DNA of 64,000 nucleotides from assembly GCF_030269925.1 (NCBI RefSeq), contig NC_085121.1, forward strand, positions 9,689,501 to 9,753,500, in the 5' to 3' direction. Positions 57,561 through 64,000 of the stretch are shown one piece after another. Positions within the stretch are counted from its first letter, which is position 1; the number at the start of each line of letters is the position of its first letter. The notes under the pieces were generated by a model. The model was not told the DNA's origin, did not search any database, and worked only from the letters and a program-made list of their open reading frames with translations. The stretch is from Bombyx mori (taxonomy: Eukaryota; Arthropoda; Insecta; Lepidoptera; Bombycidae). A program made the translations under genes and the position numbers.

Positions 57561-57747
57561 TACGAAATCGAAAAAAACATTATATTTTATAAATTTTAAT
57601 AAAATAAAAACTTATTTGACCTGTGCAATCTAAATAGAGTGAGCCAATTAGAATGACGAATTTAATCAAATCTATACGTGACTCATGGTAATGTTCGATA
57701 TGCGATGTGGCCCTTTTAATTTTAAAATTAATTCTGTTGAAGTTTTT

Positions 57748-58187
57748 AAGTCGTCGTGGCGTTAAGGATAAGACGTCTGGTACATTCGTGTTAAGCGATG
57801 CACCGGTGTTCGAATCCTAGGGAGGTACCAATTTTTCTAATGAAATACGTACTTAACAAATGTTCACGATTGACTTCCACGGTGAACGAATAACATCGTG
57901 TAATAGAAATCAAACAAGCAAAATCATAATTTGCGTAATTACTGGTGGTAAGACCTGTGAGTCCGCGCGGGTAGGTACAATCACCCTGCTTATTTCTGCC
58001 GTGAAGCAGTCATGCGTTTCGGGTAAAGGCTGGGGGCAGCCGTTGTAATATAATACTGAGTCCTTAGAACTTATATCTCAAGGTAGATGGCGCATTTACG
58101 TTGTAGATGTCTATGGGCTCCAGTAACCACTTAACACTAGGTGGGTTGTGAGCTCGTCCTTCCATTTAAGCAATAAATAAAATAAAA
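57748..58187 (+). repeat. Full-length Bm1 SINE, moderately diverged
   Basis: Head with B-box (ggtgttcgaatcc), middle and body are all present. Small deletions occur ('gacctgtgag' for 'gacctcttgtgag') and there is a mixed A-rich tail. Confidence 0.9.
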
Positions 58188-58981
58188 AGTTTGCCCCAAA
58201 TTATTTTAGAAAGAATTGTTATTGGTGTGATTTAATATATAAACTAGATCACATAACCTCATCTAATCGGTGTGATTTGGTGTATCTAGTCATCAGACTA
58301 TCCTCCGTAGTTTTATCCATTGTTCTTACCTTACCATGATGGTAGGATATTTTGAGAACTGTTCTAGTAACCTGCCCACTGCGCCACATGCGGCCTCAGT
58401 TACGTTTGTGTCTGAGGTCGTCCTAATATTAAGGGGTTATTCTCTTAATTACCATAGAAATAGAGCATTTCGATTTAAAATTAGGACACAATGTCGAAGC
58501 AGTACCTAGTTAATTGCATTATGCAATGAAAACAGTGTCAATGTAACTTCAACTTACATTACATACGTGACAATCTTTAAATTATATTACTTTCTTACTT
58601 AAAAGTAAATAAAAAATCATCACTATTATTAAGCATTGTAACGCAGTGTTCCGTTTCGCGTGGCAACAGTAGCCAAAGGGGATATGACTCAGGTCCGTGC
58701 CGCGATGACCCACCCCGCGTTATCCGCGCCCGCGCATTTATTGCACCCCCTATTAGTTCGCGCCAGACTTTGAAGCGGCAAAAGCGGCAAATACGCGTTC
58801 TCGGTCGATACAGGAACTGACAACCCGAGAGTCTCATGCCAGTCAGGCACCCAACATTAAACCATCAATATTTGAGTTTAAGTAATAACCATTAAATACG
58901 CCTGATAACTCAGAATTTACTTAAAAACAATTCTGACAATCCCAATAAACAGGGCATGACTGCGGGCTATGTCGCTCGACT
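58188..58981. other. Spacer with one GC-richer block
   Basis: Bases 58640-58850 are GC-richer and give an 80-codon minus-strand frame without recognisable domain. It may be decayed mobile DNA. Nothing else could be supported. Confidence 0.35.
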
Positions 58982-60070
58982 TATCTTTGCAAATATCTTC
59001 TTCTTCTGAGTCGGTCTCTTCATTGCTGAAGGTCGTGTCTAATTTGAAACGTGGACCACTCGATTCACAATGCTTCCCCACGTCTTGCTGTCCTCGGCGG
59101 TCTTTATAGCCTCGGTTATTGGCAGGCCGGTGAGCGTCTTAACCAGATCAGACTAGCGGGTAGGTGAGCGTCCGTGTGATCTTCTTTTTTTAAGGGATTT
59201 TATGACCTGGTAACTGCGACCTTTAAGTCATGTCTTATTTTAATGTATATTCATATTTTTATGAAAAATGATATTATGGAGTGAAATGAAATGAAGATGA
59301 TTAATTTGAGACATTAATCAACTGGGATGAAATTAAATGAGATGATATGAGATGAAATATAATCTCAGTAAAATGGTGGTCATTTACTAAGATTTTTTGG
59401 TGGACTTTTTGGAAGATCCCGAGAAGTTACGTCCAGCGGCTTTGTTTCATTTTCCCACATTTGTGCACTTTCACAGATATTAAACAGTTAATAAACCACC
59501 ATTATTACACATTTAAACCCGAAGAAACACTAAATAAACAAAATAAAACAAATCACACAACTTCACTCCCCGCGTTTCCGTCAAAAAGTCCGCGTGATCT
59601 TCTCCCGTCAACCTGACCAACTACCATCAGTTTCTATAAGTTATCGAGGCCTCTACGAACGATGTGGCCGAAGTACGTGAGAATACGTTAGAAGCAGATA
59701 GCGGACAGCCTTGTGGCAATACCGAGCTCCTTCAGAATGGATAGGTTGGTCCGGCGTGGTGTCCGTGTAATTCGCAACATCCGTCTCCAACACCCCGTTT
59801 CAAAAGCGTCGATCTTTGCCCTCTCACTTAGTCTTATCGTTCAGGATTCGGCGTCATAAAGAAAAATTGAGAAGACCAATGTACGTACCAGCCTCACTTT
59901 GGTTTTGCGGGATATATTGCGGTCTTTCTATATCTTAGTGAGCTTAGTCATTGCTCCTTTGGACATTTGGGTTCTTCTAGCTATCTCCTTCTCCCTGCCA
60001 CCCTCGCCACAAAGAAGAGAGCCAAGATAAACGAACTGGTCAACACTTTGACTTGGAATTTGTTGACCAG
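58982..60070 (-). pseudogene. RTE-type LINE C-terminal remnant, interrupted
   Basis: Minus-strand translation shows VDQFVYLGSLF near 60060, then SKGAMTKLTKIW, TLVFSIFLYDAESW and ACCXRM-like segments to about 59610, with stops. The element continues past the inserted family-X copy down to about 58982. It is dead coding sequence. Confidence 0.6.
59186..59588 (-). repeat. Poly(A) retroelement family X, copy 4, with target duplication
   Basis: It is flanked by 15-bp repeats TCCGTGTGATCTTCT (59171-59185) and TCCGCGTGATCTTCT (59589-59603), one mismatch. A T-run on the left marks the poly(A) end of a minus-strand insertion. The full extent is about 403 bp, giving the family limits. Confidence 0.85.
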
Positions 60071-60082
60071 TTCGTTTGCAAA

Positions 60083-60330
60083 TATATATATATATATATA
60101 TATATTAAAATACTAGCGACCCGCCCTCGCTTCGCTTCGGAAACATTAAAACACACATGAAACCAAAAAAATAAAATAAAAAATAAATAAATAAAAGTAG
60201 CCTATGTTCATCAGGGACAATGTCGGCTTCTAATGGAAAAAGAATTTTTCAAATCGGTCCAGTAGTTTCGGAGCCTATTCGAAACAAACAAACAAACAAA
60301 TCTTTCCTCTTTATAATATTAGTATAGATT
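60083..60330. repeat. TA microsatellite followed by a moth dispersed repeat
   Basis: (TA)n occupies about 60083-60105. 'actagcgacccgccctcgct' to 'ataatattagtatagattt' (60108-60330) is of the same type as 36130-36368. Confidence 0.55.
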
Positions 60331-60663
60331 TCTTAAGCTAGTGTGATCTATACTGAAAGGTTTAAATATTAACTCAGGCAATTATTTTAAAAACAATTGA
60401 TTTAAAATATTTATTAATTCAAAACGAAGCATTGATTTCAGAGGGTTTTAGTTGAAATGAAATACGTTATGTGATGATTTTATTACATTAAACATTAACA
60501 TTTCGCGGCTTAAGAGTATTTATATAAGTTTAAATCAATTGAAGAATGTGTAGGTATGACCTATTAACATGTTAAAAAGTTTAATATGAAATCAAGCTAT
60601 AATTTTTATTTTAGTACAAAAGAATTAGACGTATATATTTCTATTTAGTACAGTTCGCGCGCG

Positions 60664-62037
60664 GACGTTATCGGCATACACAAGCCGGGCAAACCGAAGA
60701 ACGAAACCGCGAGTTACCGCCCCATCAGTCTCCTCCCGGCGATAGGCAAACTATACGAACGGCTCCTTCGTAAACGCCTCTGGGACTTCGTATCCGCGAA
60801 CAAAATTCTGATAGACGAGCAGTTTGGATTCCGCGCCAGACACTCGTGCGTCCATCAAGTGCACCGCCTCACGGAGCACATCTTACTAGGGCTGAACAGG
60901 CGGAAACCCATTCCGACAGGAGCCCTCTTCTTCGATATAGCGAAGGCGTTCGACAAAGTCTGGCACAACGGTTTGATATACAAACTGTATAACATGGGAG
61001 TGCCAGACAGGCTCGTGCTCATCATACGAGACTACTTGTCGAACCGTTCGTTCCGATATCGAGTCGAGGGAACGCGTTCCCGGCCCCGTCACGTCACAGC
61101 CGGAGTCCCGCAAGGCTCCGCCCTCTCCCCGTTACTATTCAGTTTGTATATCAACGATATACCCCGGTCTCCGGAGACCCATCTGGCGCTCTTCGCCGAT
61201 GACACCGCCATCTACTACTCGTGTAGGAAGAAGGCGTTGCTTCATCGACGACTTCAGACCGCAGCTACCACCATGGGACAGTGGTTCCGGAAGTGGCGCA
61301 TCGACATTAACCCCACGAAAAGCACAGCGGTGCTCTTCAAAAGGGGTCGCCCTCCGAACACCACGCTGAGCATCCCTCTCCCGACTAGGCGCGTCAATAA
61401 CCCCGCCCCCGCCGTTCGCCCAATCACGATGTTCGACCAGCCCATACCGTGGGCCCCGAAGGTCAAATATTTAGGCGTCACCCTCGACAGTAGGATGACA
61501 TTCCGCCCCCACATCAAGACGGTACGCGACCGTGCCGCCTTCATTCTAGGACGTCTCTACCCGATGATATGTAGGCGAAGTAAAATGTCCCTTAGAAATA
61601 AGGTGACACTCTACAAAACTTGCATACGCCCCGTCATGACCTATGCAAGTGTAGTGTTCGCTCACGCGGCCCGCATACACTTAAAATCCTTTCAAATTAT
61701 TCAATCCCGTTTTTGCAGGATAGCCGTCGGAGCCCCGTGGTTCGTCAGGAACGTCGACCTCCATGACGACCTGGACTTAGAGTCCATCAGTAAGTATCTT
61801 CAGTCGGCGTCCATGCGCCACTTCGATAAAGCGGCACGACACGAGAACCCTCTCATCGTGGCCGCCGGTAACTACATTCCCGATCCTGCGGACAGAATGG
61901 AAAGCAGTCGACGTCGCCCTAAACACGTCATCTCGGATCCTCCTGATCCACTAACGGTGCTTTTAGGTACTTCAAGCACCGGTCACCGTTCTCGTCGAAC
62001 CCGTCGCTTGCGACGAAGGGCTCGACGAGTAAATTAA
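60664..62037 (+). CDS. Jockey-type LINE reverse transcriptase, N-terminally truncated, motifs intact
   Basis: The frame is open from the truncation (GIHKPGKPKNE, SYRPISLL) to TAA at 62035-62037. A later GTG or internal Met is not the real start. Motif A LFFDIAKAFDKVWH, motif B GVPQGSALSPLLF and motif C LFADDTAIYY are all present. The endonuclease domain and ORF1 are missing, so it is not autonomous. High G+C contrasts with the flanks. Confidence 0.9.
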   Translation, partial: DVIGIHKPGKPKNETASYRPISLLPAIGKLYERLLRKRLWDFVSANKILIDEQFGFRARHSCVHQVHRLTEHILLGLNRRKPIPTGALFFDIAKAFDKVWHNGLIYKLYNMGVPDRLVLIIRDYLSNRSFRYRVEGTRSRPRHVTAGVPQGSALSPLLFSLYINDIPRSPETHLALFADDTAIYYSCRKKALLHRRLQTAATTMGQWFRKWRIDINPTKSTAVLFKRGRPPNTTLSIPLPTRRVNNPAPAVRPITMFDQPIPWAPKVKYLGVTLDSRMTFRPHIKTVRDRAAFILGRLYPMICRRSKMSLRNKVTLYKTCIRPVMTYASVVFAHAARIHLKSFQIIQSRFCRIAVGAPWFVRNVDLHDDLDLESISKYLQSASMRHFDKAARHENPLIVAAGNYIPDPADRMESSRRRPKHVISDPPDPLTVLLGTSSTGHRSRRTRRLRRRARRVN

Positions 62038-62251
62038 CTCTCAGACACAGCCCACTGAGTTTCTCGCCGGATCTTCTCAGTGGGTCACGTTTCCGATCCG
62101 GTGGTAGATTCTGCGAAGCACGACTCTTGCTAGGGTTCGTGTTAGCAACATCGTCAGGTTTGAGCCCCGTGAGCTCACCTACTAAAGTTAAGGCTACGCT
62201 GAAATAGCCGCTAGGGCTATCAGCTTAGGTAGGGAAAAAAAAAAAAAAAAA
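60664..62251 (+). mobile_element. 5'-truncated jockey-type LINE with 13-bp target duplication
   Basis: CAGTTCGCGCGCG lies at 60651-60663 and at 62252-62264, after an A run. The 3' UTR contains the stem-loop at 62051-62084. It is a different subfamily from the copy at 42772. Confidence 0.92.
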
Positions 62252-62264
62252 CAGTTCGCGCGCG

Positions 62265-62890
62265 AGCTCCGAGGATTCGGGGGCTGAGGAAGCGGGCGGG
62301 CGTGCACCGCGCGCGACCATCGCTTCATACCCCGCACTCTCCCAGTACTAGTGTCGACCTTAACGTGAGAGTATGCTAATCGACTCGTTGTTTTTAATTT
62401 TGTGATGGCAGTGTTAATTACATGTGATTTCTAATATAAATAATCTTACACTTATAAATATTTTTGTTTACACAAATAGCTATTTAATTTGATGAAAAAG
62501 GAATGGCGAGCACTAGCATAATAAACATGTCTTAGCATTAGAGGAATATTACTGGAAAAAGGATGGCTTAATGGAGGATGTTGTCGAATCGTTTATTATT
62601 GAAGTACGTGAGGAGAATGACATCAAGAGGAGTATATCAAATTCTTCAACTACTGATTAATCTGATTGCGAGAGTAATTAATAAGATTTCACGTTCATGT
62701 TGATCAATAAGTATAAGTTCATTAAATTAAATTCATACGTGATCAATTGTTTTATTTTTATTTCAAGTACATAATACCCTCATACTATTTTATAATTTAC
62801 AGTCGCACGGAGGCTTAAGATGTGTTAGTATCGATAGCGCAATGTCGACTAATTACAACACTAGCTCATTACGTTAACATACCTTAAAAA
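62265..62890. other. Interior of the DNA transposon
   Basis: It has a GC-rich start (62265-62340) and an AT-rich rest. Only short frames are present. See the parent element for its termini. Confidence 0.5.
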
Positions 62891-63306
62891 CCCTCGGAGC
62901 TCGCGCGCGGACTGTACATAAGAAATAAACTATGACCTGATTTTTGTAAAACTTACTGCTAGCCTGCGTAATATTTACCTCAGTTGCCGTGAAATAATTA
63001 ATAAATGATACTTATATAAAATGTCAATATGCTTAAACAATGAATGAAAACAAAAAAATATATTGGTAGTAGTATTCTTTAGGAATAAATAAAAGTTGTC
63101 GTAGTCTTATAGTTTAAAACAAAATTTTAGTAGATTAAAGTTTAGTTTAAATTTAATTGCGAAACCAAGGGTTTTGGGAGGCATAAAATTCTATTAGTAC
63201 ATTTAATATATAATATGGTATAGTAATCTTCTTTAAGTCATCCACTTTTGTCGCGCGATTATTATTAATTAAAGTACCTATCTTGCAAGGGATTTATTAG
63301 ATCGAT

Positions 63307-63431
63307 TTAGTTTAGTCTCTTTAGAGTCTTCAGATTTTTCTGTGCGCTTGTAAATAATGGATCTAATTCGATAGCTTTACTATACATTTCTTTGGCTAAA
63401 CTATATTTCTTCCATCGGTGGTACAAAACAC
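63307..63431 (-). CDS. Last exon of a TPR-repeat protein
   Basis: On the minus strand an acceptor (gttctag) precedes 125 bases ending in TAA (63307-63309). The translation is (G)VLYHRWKKYSLAKEMY, then SKAIELDPLFTSAQKNL and KTLKRLN. The pattern A-x3-Y-x-K-A-I-E-L-D-P-x4-A-x2-N-L is a classic tetratricopeptide repeat. Being the C-terminal end, it resembles TMTC-type or other TPR co-factors, but the rest lies beyond 64000. The 3' UTR would run left toward 63240. Confidence 0.75.
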
Positions 63432-63547
63432 CTAGAACACAGTACAAAAACAAATTTAGCAAACAGCCTCTTTATCATTTATTTAGACTATCGCCGAGGC
63501 GGTTGCAGAATCGAGTTTGAATACGTACAAATTTTTTTACAATTCAA

Positions 63548-63645
63548 TTTTTTTTATTGCATACGGCCCACCTGATGGTAAGTGGTCACCGTCGCTCATG
63601 GACGTTAGCAATGCCGGAGCGCACCCAAGCCGCTGCCTACCAGAA
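63548..63645 (-). repeat. Short SINE-like repeat, family Y, antisense
   Basis: Reverse complement of the 41399-41517 family: 'ggtaggcagcggcttgggtg' to the T-run at 63548. It lies in the intron upstream of the TPR exon. Confidence 0.75.
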
Positions 63646-63689
63646 CTGAAAATAAACGACTAAACACAAATGAGAGGTAATGTGTGAAT

Positions 63690-63932
63690 ACTGGTGGTAG
63701 GACCTCTTGTGAGTCCGCGCCGGTAGGTACCACCACCCTGCCTATTTCTGCCGTGAAGTAGTAATGCGTTTCGGTTTGAAGGGTGGGGCAGCCGTTGTAA
63801 CTATACTGAGACCTTAGAACTTATATCTCAAGGTGGGTCTCATTTACGTTGTAGATGTCTATGAGCTCCAGTAATCACTTAACACCAGGTGGGCTGTGAG
63901 CTCGTCCACCCAACTAAGCAATAAAAAAAAAA
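63690..63932 (+). repeat. Bm1 SINE, 5'-truncated
   Basis: It runs from 'ctggtggtaggacctcttgt' to 'caataaaaaaaaaat' with a standard body. A few bases are lost near 63840. Confidence 0.9.
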
Positions 63933-64000
63933 TCATATTTGTCGTGCGGGGAGACAATACATGCAATTTAAAATTCTTCTTGGACATCTTTTGACACCTA

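Larger units (their letters stand above)
60651..62914. mobile_element. DNA transposon with CAGTYCGCGCGCG termini, split by a LINE
   Basis: The left terminus begins at 60651 and its remainder resumes after the LINE at 62265. The right terminus ends at 62914. Inverted repeats of about 26 bases (CAGTCCGCGCGCGAGCTCCG...) match, with TA on each side (60649-60650 and 62915-62916). Without the LINE the element is about 660 bp. A minus-free coding hint (EEYYWKKDGLMEDVV near 62540) may be a transposase scrap. Confidence 0.8.

Noticed and set aside
58595..58837. 80-codon minus-strand frame in a GC-richer block
   Set aside because: No splice signals, no domain and no support beyond composition.

Overview
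This window is insect nuclear DNA, almost certainly from the silkworm Bombyx mori or a very close relative. Many copies of the Bm1 SINE are present, along with R1-clade, jockey-type and RTE-type LINEs and many MITEs. Genes have small exons, GT-AG introns and AT-rich spacers. I see no CRISPR array, bacterial operon, rRNA gene or genuine tRNA gene. Splice joins were worked out by hand and are supported by reading-frame continuity.

Genes. (1) 1408-4359 (+): a 983-residue terminal exon of a large disordered, probably nuclear protein, possibly RFX5/7-like. (2) 12089-18091 (-): a complete four-exon DXO/Rai1-family decapping exoribonuclease, 397 aa. (3) 24974-30246 (+): an eight-exon, 660-aa protein combining an N-terminal ZAD zinc-binding domain, C2H2-like fingers and C-terminal tandem BRCT repeats. 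(4) 45434-50704 (+): a four-exon, 131-aa cysteine-rich protein of ZAR1/3CxxC type with an N-myristoylation-like start. (5) 52788-56629 (-): a five-exon, 870-aa protein that I do not recognise. (6) 63307-63431 (-): the last exon of a TPR protein that continues beyond the window. A possible transmembrane exon lies at 35834-35958 (-).

Mobile DNA fills most of the rest. 8660-11969 is an LTR-type element with nearly identical repeats but a wrecked, mosaic interior. 12.9-19.2 kb (the DXO introns and 5' flank) carries a SINE split by RTE-type debris, a pogo-like MITE, a hAT MITE and a Harbinger-type MITE. 19851-23054 is a tandem array of a 1.43-kb unit. 38.6-41.5 kb is a LINE inserted into an opposite-strand LINE. 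41.9-44.3 kb holds a Harbinger-type MITE and a jockey copy. 46-52 kb holds fold-back, hAT and Harbinger-like elements. 59-63 kb holds an RTE remnant hit by a poly(A) retroelement, and a TA-flanked DNA element split by a jockey copy. Target-site duplications can be read directly for many insertions.

The host genes do not form an operon or obvious pathway. Two are RNA/DNA-maintenance candidates (DXO and the BRCT protein). The strongest leads are the ZAD-BRCT architecture, the chimeric LTR element with young LTRs, and a covarying stem-loop in the jockey 3' UTR.
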